Source: CBDBES01 sp965204465 (GTDB lineage: Bacteria > Spirochaetota > Leptospiria > Turneriellales > CBDBES01). From it: a DNA stretch of 64,000 nt. The translations under genes were made by a program, and so were the position numbers. The notes beneath the pieces were generated by a model. That model made no database searches. It was not told where the DNA came from and saw only the letters and a list, made by a program, of their open reading frames with translations. Shown piece after piece: positions 53,787-61,860 of the stretch (the first letter of the stretch is position 1; every line of letters starts with the position of its first letter). The stretch is from NCBI GenBank assembly GCA_965204465.1, contig CBDBES010000002.1:1116001-1180000 (forward strand), given 5' to 3'.

Positions 53787-54614
53787 ATGACAAGTAAAAC
53801 AATAGAAAGAGAGAGAATATCTCAAGAGGAACTGATAGAAAAAGTACCCGCCGTGATTGCAGAGCAACCAATGGCGGGCGCTTCCAACAGGTATAATTTT
53901 ATCAGAACGATTGAGATTGTCAAGCTTTTTGAAAAAAAAGGATGGTTTGTAAGATATGCGGAGGCTTCCAGAGTACCAGAACACAGTATTCACTACGGAT
54001 TCCAAACGCATGTAATTAGGTTTTCACCAGAGAAAGAAAAGCTTTGTATCCTTGATGAACAAGGTAATCTGGAAGCTTTCCCGGAGATAATCCTAACTAA
54101 TTCTCATAATCGCTACACGTCTTTTAAAATAGACATGGGGCTTTTCAGATTAGTTTGCGCAAATGGGATGGTTACAGGCGAGTCTTTCATGGGGCAGATG
54201 AAGGTCAAACATTTAGAAGACTATTCGGGGCTTGTCGACACCACTGTACAAGGCTGTCTGCAGACCATACCCAGTATCATGGAAAGGGTACGATCATTCA
54301 GACAAGTAGATTTGACAACAAAACAACAGATCAATTTTGCTAAGAAATCCATCGCCCTGCGTTGGGATTTAGAGAGTCTTGAGTTTGCCCCGAAAGACTT
54401 CTTGCAAAGAACAAGGGAAGAAGACAAGGGCAATGATCTATGGAAAACATTTAATGTTATCCAGGATAAATTGATCAAAGGCGGTTCGTTTGCAAAAGTA
54501 AAAGGTGAAGAAAAAGAAAAAACCGTTACCTTAAAAGCAATGCAAAGCCCTAAAGAGATTCTCTCTGTTAATAAGAGACTCTGGGATATGGCAGAGAAAT
54601 ACGCTACGAACTAA
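53787..54614 (+). CDS. DUF932 (phage/plasmid-like) protein
   Basis: ATG 53787 is preceded by GGGAGG at a suitable distance, so I prefer it to the upstream in-frame start (53766). The 275-residue product belongs to the DUF932 family known from phages, plasmids and integrative elements: VPAVIAEQPMAGASNRYNFI, HVIRFSPEKEKL, FPEIILTNSHNRYTSFKIDMG, and LFRLVCANGMVTGESFM. Function unknown in the family. It is the first gene of the integrative element that ends at tRNA-Asp, and a strong terminator follows it. Confidence 0.85.
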   Translation: MTSKTIERERISQEELIEKVPAVIAEQPMAGASNRYNFIRTIEIVKLFEKKGWFVRYAEASRVPEHSIHYGFQTHVIRFSPEKEKLCILDEQGNLEAFPEIILTNSHNRYTSFKIDMGLFRLVCANGMVTGESFMGQMKVKHLEDYSGLVDTTVQGCLQTIPSIMERVRSFRQVDLTTKQQINFAKKSIALRWDLESLEFAPKDFLQRTREEDKGNDLWKTFNVIQDKLIKGGSFAKVKGEEKEKTVTLKAMQSPKEILSVNKRLWDMAEKYATN

Positions 54615-54636
54615 CAAGCCAACCTAGAATGTCAAT

Positions 54637-54666
54637 AGCCTGCTGGAATGATCCAGCAGGCTTTTT
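54637..54666 (+). terminator. Rho-independent terminator after the DUF932 gene
   Basis: A perfect 10-bp stem (agcctgctgg / ccagcaggct) with loop aatgat is followed by TTTT. It lies 22 nt after the stop codon, so the DUF932 transcript ends here and the elements downstream have their own promoter. Confidence 0.9.
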
Positions 54667-54784
54667 GATAGTTTAGCTTGTGTATTTTTTTAATACTTTT
54701 GTGCTTTACTGTCAAACCTGTTATTGCAGTATACCTACAAAGCCTTCTGGACAGTCAGGTATTACTGATCATAAATAGGTTTTT

Positions 54785-54935
54785 AAGTAGCGTCGTCTTT
54801 TTTAAGACAGCGGAGGTCGAAGCCCGCTACGACGCAGTTCGTTAGATTAAAAGGGTCTTGCTTTTGTACCCTCTTGTGTGTTTTCTAACGGACGCACCTT
54901 GAGGGGCTTCGATACGCAAAGGTAGGGCCCTTTTT
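54785..54935 (+). ncRNA. Highly structured intergenic element, candidate non-coding RNA
   Basis: A GC-richer 150-nt stretch between the terminator and the small genes folds by eye into nested helices. These include gtctt-tttt-aagac (54795-54808), tagcg with cgcta (54788-54792 with 54825-54829), gttcgttaga with tctaacggac (54837-54846 with 54884-54893, one G-U), agggt with accct (54852-54856 with 54868-54872), and tcgaagccc with gggcttcga (54817-54825 with 54904-54912). The last helix encloses the third. Candidates include an element-encoded small RNA, a replication origin or a packaging/recombination signal. Strand assigned by the downstream genes. Confidence 0.5.
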
Positions 54936-54993
54936 TGTGACCTTTCTTTTGCAAAACTCCCTAAAAAACGCTATAAACTTTGATTGTGAATTT

Positions 54994-55182
54994 ATGCGTA
55001 AAGAGGAAGAAAATATTATTTTAAGACTAGGCGTCTCCCTGGGAGGCTATATCGACTTAGCCGACATGATACAAAGATTAAATCCAGATGAAGACTTTGA
55101 GTCCCAAAAAAAGTATATCTTAGAACATATCCAAAGACGCATAGAAATGATCAGAGATCAAAATTTCAATTTAAAGGAGTGA
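54994..55182 (+). CDS. Small hypothetical protein of the integrative element
   Basis: A 62-residue acidic, helical protein (MRKEEENIILRLGVSLGGYI...). I start at ATG 54994; a GTG at 54937 would add 19 residues with no better ribosome-binding site. The gene is 3 nt ahead of the next one, in the same transcript. Family unknown. Confidence 0.55.
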   Translation: MRKEEENIILRLGVSLGGYIDLADMIQRLNPDEDFESQKKYILEHIQRRIEMIRDQNFNLKE

Positions 55183-55185
55183 ATA

Positions 55186-55440
55186 ATGAATGTTTTAAAC
55201 AGAGCAGATTATTTGATAGAAGAAAACAGGAAACTGTACAAAAAGCTTGATAAGATTGCTAAATGGCAGAGAGAGACGATCAAGCGAACAAAAAAAGAAT
55301 TTAGAGAAACACAGTCTGCGATGATCATTACTGAAATAACCATCAGCAAACTGGAAGATATAGCGCAAACTATGCATGGGAAAATTTTGCTTGCGCCAAA
55401 GTTACTTATTAAAAAAAAGGATGAGGAGGCTAAATCATGA
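55186..55440 (+). CDS. Small coiled-coil protein of the integrative element
   Basis: An 84-residue, lysine- and glutamate-rich helical protein (NRADYLIEENRKLYKKLDKI...). ATG 55186 has a good AAAGGAG ribosome-binding site. Its stop overlaps the recombinase start by 4 nt, so the two are probably coupled. In other serine-integrase elements a neighbouring small protein can act as a directionality factor; that role is a guess here. Confidence 0.65.
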   Translation: MNVLNRADYLIEENRKLYKKLDKIAKWQRETIKRTKKEFRETQSAMIITEITISKLEDIAQTMHGKILLAPKLLIKKKDEEAKS

Positions 55441-57032
55441 GAAAGGAAATGGATTTAAAAGACGATGAAGCAAAGAAAGTAGTAGTTGCTTTATACGCTA
55501 GGGAAAGCTCAAAGGGTCAGGAAGACAAAGAACTGTCGACACCCGCCCAGCTAAAGGAAATGAAAAACTACTGTTATAAAAAAGGTTGGATCATATATGA
55601 TGAATTTATCGACCGAGCCAAGACAGGAACGAATGACAGACGCAAAGGCTTTCAGGACCTCATCTATAAAGGCTTAAAACTGGACACACCCCCATTTGAT
55701 AAGATTATTGTCTGGAAATTTTCACGCTTTGCCAGGAATAAAAACGATTCCAGACTCTATAAGGCAAGACTGAGGAAAAGAGGTGTATCGGTTCACTCCA
55801 TGACCCAGGAAGCGGCTAATGAAGACGATGTTGCAGGGTACATCATAGAATCGGTTTATGAGGCAATGGATGAGCAGTATTCCAGAGAGCTAGGAGAAGA
55901 TGTAAGACGGGGCCATGCGCAAGTAGCAGGAGAGGGCTACTATCCTTTTGGAGGGATGTCTCCGCATGGGTACAAATATGAAAAAATCGACTTTGGTAAA
56001 TATACCAGGCAAAAATTAGCCATCAATAAAGACGAAGTAAATGTCGTGAAAAAAATATTTGAAATGAGTCTAAACGGTTTCGGTTCACTTTTCATTGTTC
56101 AGGAACTGAACAAAAAAGGGTATAGAACCAGAAAGGGCAAGAAGTGGGCCAAGGCTCCCATCCTTCGTATTTTAAGAAATGCAAAATATACGGGCACAAT
56201 AGAAGTGGGAAGCAAGACTTATGAGAATTTTCACCCTGCCATAATCAAAAAGGAAATATTTGATAAGGTGCAGGACAAAATCAGATCAAGAAGCCCTTTC
56301 GTTCCCGATAGAAAGATCAGGAATTCTCTCTATATCTTATCAGGACTTATAGAATGCGGTCACTGTGGCCAAAAGATGAATGGTTATGTATGCAAGGGCA
56401 GGCATGGTAAAGACTATCACTATTATTCATGCCAAACCTACCTAAAAAAAGGACGAAGTGAATGCCCCCAAAAGAATATCAAACAAAAAGATATTGAGAA
56501 TGCCGTTCAAATCCTATTGGAGAAACATGCCTTGACAGAGAAACATCTAACTAAAATGGTCACTATTGTCAATCAACTTAGAAAGAGAACGGTTGAAGAA
56601 GACCTTTCTCAACGAACGGCTATTGTGAATAATATCAGGAGTCTGAAAGTCAAGATCAAAACCGTTGACGACACGATAATGGACAAAGCCAATAAAATGG
56701 ATCATAAAACCCTTATTTATTATACTGACAAACTAGGCGGGCATTTAAGAGAGCTTGAAGCTAATCAATTAAGACTAGAGGAATTAGATACTATAGAGTA
56801 CAATCCTTTACCAGAGGACATTGCCAGGATCGTAGCCGAGAAATTTAGAGAGCTTTTCAAAGATAGCAACCTTGTAATGCGAAAAAACTTTTTGCATAAC
56901 TTCATTGAAAAGATCGTTATAAAGGATGAGGAAGCAAAGTTAATTTACAAACCCCCCATCCAGGACGAAGGTTTATGTCTAGGCGGCGACTTTCGGGGTA
57001 GACGGGACTCGAACCCGCGACTTCCTGCGTGA
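55437..57032 (+). CDS. Large serine recombinase (integrase)
   Basis: A 531-residue site-specific recombinase. The N-terminal resolvase domain has the active serine in ALYARESSKGQEDKELSTPAQ; a KIIVWKFSRFARN motif follows. The recombinase domain (about 165-280) contains SPHGYKYEKIDFG and KKGYRTRKGKKWAKAPILRILRNAKYTG, and the zinc ribbon has IECGHCGQKMNGYVC and SCQTYLKKGRSECPQ. A coiled-coil follows. The ORF ends inside tRNA-Asp on the opposite strand: its last residues (RGRRDSNPRLPA) are the tRNA read in antisense. That position fits integration at the 3' end of the tRNA. Confidence 0.9.
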   Translation: MRKEMDLKDDEAKKVVVALYARESSKGQEDKELSTPAQLKEMKNYCYKKGWIIYDEFIDRAKTGTNDRRKGFQDLIYKGLKLDTPPFDKIIVWKFSRFARNKNDSRLYKARLRKRGVSVHSMTQEAANEDDVAGYIIESVYEAMDEQYSRELGEDVRRGHAQVAGEGYYPFGGMSPHGYKYEKIDFGKYTRQKLAINKDEVNVVKKIFEMSLNGFGSLFIVQELNKKGYRTRKGKKWAKAPILRILRNAKYTGTIEVGSKTYENFHPAIIKKEIFDKVQDKIRSRSPFVPDRKIRNSLYILSGLIECGHCGQKMNGYVCKGRHGKDYHYYSCQTYLKKGRSECPQKNIKQKDIENAVQILLEKHALTEKHLTKMVTIVNQLRKRTVEEDLSQRTAIVNNIRSLKVKIKTVDDTIMDKANKMDHKTLIYYTDKLGGHLRELEANQLRLEELDTIEYNPLPEDIARIVAEKFRELFKDSNLVMRKNFLHNFIEKIVIKDEEAKLIYKPPIQDEGLCLGGDFRGRRDSNPRLPA

Positions 57033-57067
57033 CAGGCAGGTGCTCTAACCAACTGAACTACTACCCC
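56994..57067 (-). tRNA. tRNA-Asp (GTC), likely element attachment site
   Basis: Read on the minus strand: acceptor GGGGTAG pairs with CTACCCC, the discriminator is G, the anticodon loop CTGTCAC carries GTC, and the T-loop is TTCGAGT. Its 3' half overlaps the coding end of the serine recombinase. I did not find a second copy of the tRNA 3' end within the window, so the other attachment repeat may lie outside or be degraded. Confidence 0.95.
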
Positions 57068-57137
57068 TTCTTAAAACTAAAATCAGAAATTAAATTAGGA
57101 ATAGGATACAGGCTGTCAATTGAAAAATTTTATGAAC

Positions 57138-57176
57138 TTACAATAACCAATGCCGTTAGGCTGTACTTTGTACACA
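57138..57176. repeat. 39-bp dispersed repeat, copy 2
   Basis: Inverted copy of the repeat at 19207-19245. It sits at the left edge of the deleted IS481 derivative, suggesting that it is that element's end. Confidence 0.6.
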
Positions 57177-57291
57177 TATCTTAATTGGGATATGTCTTCA
57201 GGCGCAAGAATATTTCCCAATGTGGAATCAGGTATTGAGCATAAATTGATCCGTCCAGGAACGCCAGAGCTGAAAAGAAAGTTTTACAATA
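57138..57291. mobile_element. Internally deleted IS481-type derivative
   Basis: Two segments of the neighbouring transposase gene are joined here. tcttcaggcgcaagaatatt (near 57196) corresponds to about 57848, and caggtattgagcataaattg (57229 onward) to about 58223. The intervening 370 bp are missing. The piece abuts the complete element, and a ctgaaaagaaagtttt run (57270-57285) recurs at the right flank of the complete copy (58497-58512). Confidence 0.6.
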
Positions 57292-58489
57292 ACCAATGAC
57301 ATATCTTACACTACTTGTTAGATCCCCAGGGTAGGGGCCATGATTTCAGGTAGGAGGAAGGTGAGGGAACCGAACCGAACGACTACCTGAAATTTTCTGG
57401 ACTGAATAAAGCAGTTTATCCCTAAGTCTATTTTAGAAATAAATTATCAAGGATTGAAATATGAAAAATAATGAACAAGAAATTTCAATTATACAGGAAA
57501 ATCTGAAAGGAATAAAAAATCATATAATACGCAAGAGAGCATTATTCCTGATAAGAGCCTTACAATCGGGCAATGTTAAATTAACCTCTGACAAATTTGG
57601 TCATGCCCGACAAACATATTATTTCTGGATCAGAAGATTGAGAAAGACAAAGTATAATATGGAGGCACTTTTAGACATATCTAGAAAACCTAAAAGTAAT
57701 TCAAAGTCTATAGACCAGAGCGTCATTGATCTGGCTATCCAAGTCAGAAAGGATAACTATAATGCAGGTGCTAAATTGACAACCCTATTATTAAAAAGGG
57801 ATCATGGAATTGAGATACATGCTTCCACATTAGGATATATCTTCAGGCGCAAGAATATTTCCCAACAATATAGAATACCTCGAAAAAACAGCCATACAAA
57901 GCGTTATGCCCTTCAGGAGCCATTAGAGAGGGTTCAGACGGATACTGTGAACCTTGGGATAGTAGATAACAACGGGCATTCTGTGAAGGCCTATCCAGTT
58001 ATAGATGATTGTTCACGAACTGTGGTGGTACACATAGCTGATGAACATAGTAACTATGAAGCTACCAATGGGATCAAAAAATTTGTGGAAAAATTTGAGA
58101 TGCCACAAAAAATACAAACAGATAATGGAGTCGAGTTTACTTCTAAATATGTTTCCCAAGAGAATCCCAGGAGAAAAAAAAAGTCTGTGATCAGTGGCTT
58201 TGAAGAATATTTAAGAGAAGCAGGTATTGAGCATAAATTGATCCGTCCAGGAACGCCAGAGCTGAATGGTAAAGTAGAGCGTTTCAATCAAACCTTGAAG
58301 AGAGCCCTTGAAGGTAAAATTAAAAATGGAATGAGTATTATTGAGATTCAGACTATCGTAGATAACTTTGTGAATTGGTATAATAAGATCCGCCCGCACT
58401 CTTCATTAAATAACTTGACGCCATATCAAAGGTTCCATCGGAATAGAATGACTAAAATAGCTTCTTAATGTGTAAGATATGTCATTGGT
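57292..58489 (+). mobile_element. IS481-family insertion sequence
   Basis: Bounded by 20-bp inverted repeats accaatgacatatcttacac (57292-57311) and its complement (58470-58489). Contains one transposase gene. Length about 1.2 kb. No clear target duplication. Confidence 0.8.
57461..58468 (+). CDS. IS481-family DDE transposase
   Basis: A 335-residue transposase: an N-terminal helix-turn-helix (DKFGHARQTYYFWIRRLRK), a second DNA-binding region, then an rve-type integrase core with RVQTDTVNLGI (Asp), KIQTDNGVEFTSKYV (Asp) and GTPELNGKVERFNQTLKRAL (Glu). All catalytic residues are present and the frame is complete, so it may be active. An insertion, ENPRRKKKSVISGFEEYLR, sits just after the second Asp. 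Confidence 0.87.
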   Translation: MKNNEQEISIIQENLKGIKNHIIRKRALFLIRALQSGNVKLTSDKFGHARQTYYFWIRRLRKTKYNMEALLDISRKPKSNSKSIDQSVIDLAIQVRKDNYNAGAKLTTLLLKRDHGIEIHASTLGYIFRRKNISQQYRIPRKNSHTKRYALQEPLERVQTDTVNLGIVDNNGHSVKAYPVIDDCSRTVVVHIADEHSNYEATNGIKKFVEKFEMPQKIQTDNGVEFTSKYVSQENPRRKKKSVISGFEEYLREAGIEHKLIRPGTPELNGKVERFNQTLKRALEGKIKNGMSIIEIQTIVDNFVNWYNKIRPHSSLNNLTPYQRFHRNRMTKIAS

Positions 58490-58549
58490 TTCTACACTGA
58501 AAAGAAAGTTTTTGCTTGACAGTTCAGGTCAATAATTATTCTTACTCCT

Positions 58550-58840
58550 ATGCCTACTTATGATTATGTATGTAATCGATGCAATAATATAATGGAATTA
58601 TTTCATGGGATGAATGAGACCCCGGAAGTAAAATGTTCTGAATGCGCCTCAGAAGATACTTTTAAAAAAATTTCAGGAGGTGTTGGTATTCATTTTAAAG
58701 GAAGCGGGTTTTATGTAACTGATTATAAAAATAAAAAAGAAAGTGATTCCCCCACTACAAAAGAAGCCCCTAAAAAAGAGAAAAAAGAGAAAGATAAGCC
58801 TTCAAAAACTTCTGAGAATAAGAGTAAAACTACTGTTTAA
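58550..58840 (+). CDS. FmdB-type zinc ribbon protein
   Basis: A 96-residue protein starting MPTYDYVCNRCNNIMELFHG with a second Cys pair (VKCSECAS), the four-cysteine FmdB-like zinc ribbon. It continues into a lysine/glutamate-rich disordered tail. Annotated in many genomes as a putative regulatory protein of unknown role. The FNR gene starts 2 nt after the stop. Confidence 0.82.
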   Translation: MPTYDYVCNRCNNIMELFHGMNETPEVKCSECASEDTFKKISGGVGIHFKGSGFYVTDYKNKKESDSPTTKEAPKKEKKEKDKPSKTSENKSKTTV

Positions 58841-58842
58841 AC

Positions 58843-59721
58843 GTGTCATTACTTGTTTTTGAATTACCTAAAGTTGAAGTAAATACTTATCGCAAGTCAA
58901 ATCCACTCGAAGCTAAAGTCTTAGAAAATATAAGATTCTTTTCAGATATTGATCCTGAAAATGACGCAAGGCATATTGTATTCAAGGTGAAAAATCTAAG
59001 CTTCCGGGAAGGGCAAAGTATTGGAGTCTTATCTCCAGGTGAAAATTCTGCCGGGAAACCTCACGCTGTTCGCCTATATTCAATAGCATCTGTAGGTAAT
59101 GATGTTGGTCATGATGATCATTTGGAATTATGTGTTAAAAGAGTAGTATATTTAGATACAGAAACCAACGAAAAAAAGTTTGGAATTGCATCTAACTATT
59201 TATGTGATTTAAAAAAGAATGATATAGTATTATTTACAGGCCCTGCAGGTAGGAATTTTTTATTACCTATTCAAAGTCAAATACATAGAGATTATTTATT
59301 TTTTGCTACAGGGACGGGCATTGCTCCCTTTAAAGGAATGCTAAAGAGATTATTCACTTTTACGGAAAACTTTAATCATGATGTTTATCTATTTTATGGA
59401 GTAAAAAAAGCTGATGAGCTCATGTACAATGATGAATTTGAAGAATATAAAAAGTTTAAGAATTTTCATTATATAACAGCTCTTAGCAGAGAGCAAAAAG
59501 CAGATACAGGTGAAAGGATATATGTGCATCACCGTATCTATGAGTATAAAGAAAAGCTGATCAGAATATTACAAGATCCAAATTCTTTGGTCTATATCTG
59601 CGGTATTAAAGGAATGGAGGAAAAGATCAAACAACAATTAGCTTCTATTTTAAATCTTAAAGAAGATGATGAGTATTTTATGGAAAAAATGTCTGGGAGA
59701 ATATTACTAGAGGTATATTAG
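58843..59721 (+). CDS. Ferredoxin/flavodoxin-NADP(+) reductase, plant-type
   Basis: A 292-residue FAD enzyme that passes electrons between NADPH and ferredoxin or flavodoxin. Start is GTG at 58843. FAD-binding motif HAVRLYSIAS, pyrophosphate loop ASNYLCDLKKND, NADP motifs FFATGTGIAPFKGML and YICGIKGMEEKI, and a C-terminal tyrosine (RILLEVY), which stacks on the flavin in plastid-type FNRs. Leptospira is a well-known bacterial holder of this class, which supports the taxonomic guess. Possibly operonic with the FmdB gene upstream. Confidence 0.9.
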   Translation: MSLLVFELPKVEVNTYRKSNPLEAKVLENIRFFSDIDPENDARHIVFKVKNLSFREGQSIGVLSPGENSAGKPHAVRLYSIASVGNDVGHDDHLELCVKRVVYLDTETNEKKFGIASNYLCDLKKNDIVLFTGPAGRNFLLPIQSQIHRDYLFFATGTGIAPFKGMLKRLFTFTENFNHDVYLFYGVKKADELMYNDEFEEYKKFKNFHYITALSREQKADTGERIYVHHRIYEYKEKLIRILQDPNSLVYICGIKGMEEKIKQQLASILNLKEDDEYFMEKMSGRILLEVY

Positions 59722-59727
59722 ATCAAT

Positions 59728-60018
59728 ATGAATATACGTTCTATTTTGAAATATTACCCCTTGGTTTCAGAAGTTTTTAAGAAAATTTTGCTGCTTATAA
59801 AAGGAGAGGAAAGCAAAGAAAATACAGAACATCTTGAAAAGGCTTTGCTGACAATCGAAGAAGGAATGAAACAGACCGAAAAATGGATCATCAAAAGAGA
59901 AAGAGATATATTGATCTATCGCTGGATCGTCTTGATTACGCTTTTAATTTCAGTGGTCAATTTTATATTGATCATTTTGATCCAAAAAGAAATCAGTTTA
60001 ATTCTCTGGATAATTTAG
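59728..60018 (+). CDS. Small membrane protein
   Basis: A 96-residue protein with a C-terminal hydrophobic segment (IYRWIVLITLLISVVNFILI) preceded by a charged helix (HLEKALLTIEEGMKQTEKWI). Six nt after FNR. Its last 26 nt overlap the convergent Crp-like gene. Family not recognised. Confidence 0.6.
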   Translation: MNIRSILKYYPLVSEVFKKILLLIKGEESKENTEHLEKALLTIEEGMKQTEKWIIKRERDILIYRWIVLITLLISVVNFILIILIQKEISLILWII

Positions 60019-61210
60019 AATGCTCTCTTTTTCTCTCCATGGCTGTTTTTTTTCTATAGAATTGCACTTGTTTTTCTAGTTCTATTAGATCAAGGCACTG
60101 TATTTTCCCTTTGTTTAAAAGAAAATGTTTATCTTCCAAAAGAGTTCCAATATGCTTTTCGCCTTCTCCCGGACTGAATCCTAGCATATTACCTAGTTCT
60201 TTACCTCCAATATCAAATTCATAACTTGCTTTTGGTTGAATAGATGTTTTACTTTTCTGAACCAATGTAAGAAGCATATCATATACCCTACCAATGGGAT
60301 GTATGATCAATAAATTCGCAAGTTGTCTATACGCTGTCCATATTCTTGTGCTTAATATAGTGATCAATTTAACTGCCAATTGTGGCTGGGCCTTCACCAT
60401 AGTCTCAAAGTTAGCCTTGTTAATGGCCAGGGTCATTACATTCCCATGGGCTATTGCCGATGCGGATCTGGGTTTATCTTCTAAGAGAGCCATTTCTCCT
60501 AGAATATCACCAGGATTTAATACCGCAAGTAAGACTTCATTTTGATCTACAATTTTAGTTATCTTTACATTTCCCTGCTGTATAATGTATAATTCTGAGC
60601 CAGGTTCATGCTCTATGAATATAAATTCACGATCTTTAAAGGAAGCTGTTAAATTTTTTCTTTGTACGGCAGGAGAAGTTAGCGGAGAAGATAAACTTGA
60701 AAGTCTCTCTTTGGCCTTTTCTGAAAAAGAACCTTTGGGAAAATATTGCAGGTATTTTTGGTATGAATAACAGGCTTGTTCTTTTTCTTTTTTTCCAAAA
60801 TAGTATTCCCCTAAATTGAACATTCTTTCTGGATTTTCTTCAACTATATTATGAAAGGAAAGCTTAGTGATTGCCTTATCTATAATTCTTAATCTTTGGG
60901 AAAAATAACGAATAATTTTCATTGCAATAGGAGCATTTTTTTGGATCAGCATTGCAAATTGACTTCTTTCTACAGAGACCATAGAAGCTAGAGTAAGAGT
61001 TTGTACGGTCTCTATATTTGGATGACCACTCATGCAAGATACAACTCCAAAAAAGTCACCCATTTTAAGGACTTGAGATGCTTCTTCTCCTGGAATAGGC
61101 ATCTCAGGGTCAAGTTGTACTTCTCCCTGCCTCATAATAAAAAAATGATTTGTTGGTTTGCCTTCTACAATAACTGCTGAATTAGGCTGATAATTTACTA
61201 TTTTAAACAT
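59993..61210 (-). CDS. Crp/Fnr-like regulator with two cyclic-nucleotide-binding domains
   Basis: A 405-residue protein. The first cyclic-nucleotide domain covers about residues 8-110 (VIVEGKPTNHFFIMRQGEVQ), followed by a short helical region (PERMFNLGEYYFGKKEKEQACYSY, TPR-like). A second cyclic-nucleotide domain (ELYIIQQGNVKITKI, GDILGEMALLEDKPRSASA with the phosphate cassette) and a Crp-type winged helix (IGGKELGNMLGFSPGEGEKHI) follow. The second domain has the canonical GEMALL ... RSA pattern and probably binds cAMP or similar; the first lacks it. The layout fits leptospiral regulators. Confidence 0.85.
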   Translation of the reverse strand: MFKIVNYQPNSAVIVEGKPTNHFFIMRQGEVQLDPEMPIPGEEASQVLKMGDFFGVVSCMSGHPNIETVQTLTLASMVSVERSQFAMLIQKNAPIAMKIIRYFSQRLRIIDKAITKLSFHNIVEENPERMFNLGEYYFGKKEKEQACYSYQKYLQYFPKGSFSEKAKERLSSLSSPLTSPAVQRKNLTASFKDREFIFIEHEPGSELYIIQQGNVKITKIVDQNEVLLAVLNPGDILGEMALLEDKPRSASAIAHGNVMTLAINKANFETMVKAQPQLAVKLITILSTRIWTAYRQLANLLIIHPIGRVYDMLLTLVQKSKTSIQPKASYEFDIGGKELGNMLGFSPGEGEKHIGTLLEDKHFLLNKGKIQCLDLIELEKQVQFYRKKTAMERKREHSKLSRELN

Positions 61211-61341
61211 AATCCTATTTTTTTACTTTATCCACACTTATATATCTTATCGATATTCTCTCTAGTAATTATTTAGAACATTAAAGTGTTTAGAACATTA
61301 AAAAAAATTACTATAAGAAGGCAATAATTATTTCTTTTATT

Positions 61342-61860
61342 TTACTTATAAATTGCCACAACAGAATATATACGCCCCAGATAAATTTTTTTTATATTGT
61401 CTTTTATAAAAAAAATTAGCATATATTTTCTGTATTGGGCCAGGGGTAAAGAAATTAAATGATGACTGCAAATTTTAGGAGGATTGATATATAAGTTTTC
61501 ATTAGAATCCTCAAAGTCTTGCTCTATGAATTTAGAAATATGTTCTGTGAAAGATAAGAAAAAAATGTCATTCGTTTTTTCCCCATCTTGTTTACCACCA
61601 TTGGGATAAGAAATTTGTGTAGATTTGCGATTTAAATAAGGAAGCAGTAGAATTTTGGTATATCCATCTAAACCAATATAAAAACTACCCTCTAAAGACC
61701 CTTCAAAAGGCATCTCAATACAAAATTCAAAACAAATGCCTTCATTTGCAGTAGGCCCGTAGGCTTCTCTAATAAAGTCCAGTTCTGAGAAAGAGTTCCC
61801 TGTTTCTATCAAAGCGGAGGAAAAACTCAGGATTATTTTTTCGTCGATGAAAGGGTCCAT
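61342..61860 (-). CDS. Hypothetical protein
   Basis: A 172-residue soluble protein (IREAYGPTANEGICFEFCIE, FYIGLDGYTKILLLPYLNRK) with an even alpha/beta composition, and no family I recognise. It overlaps the end of the upstream membrane protein gene by 28 nt, so the two are probably expressed and used together. Confidence 0.6.
   Translation of the reverse strand: MDPFIDEKIILSFSSALIETGNSFSELDFIREAYGPTANEGICFEFCIEMPFEGSLEGSFYIGLDGYTKILLLPYLNRKSTQISYPNGGKQDGEKTNDIFFLSFTEHISKFIEQDFEDSNENLYINPPKICSHHLISLPLAQYRKYMLIFFIKDNIKKIYLGRIYSVVAIYK

Noticed and set aside
56994..57032. Recombinase C-terminal residues RGRRDSNPRLPA as a real domain
   Set aside because: They are an antisense reading of tRNA-Asp, a well-known artefact at attachment sites.
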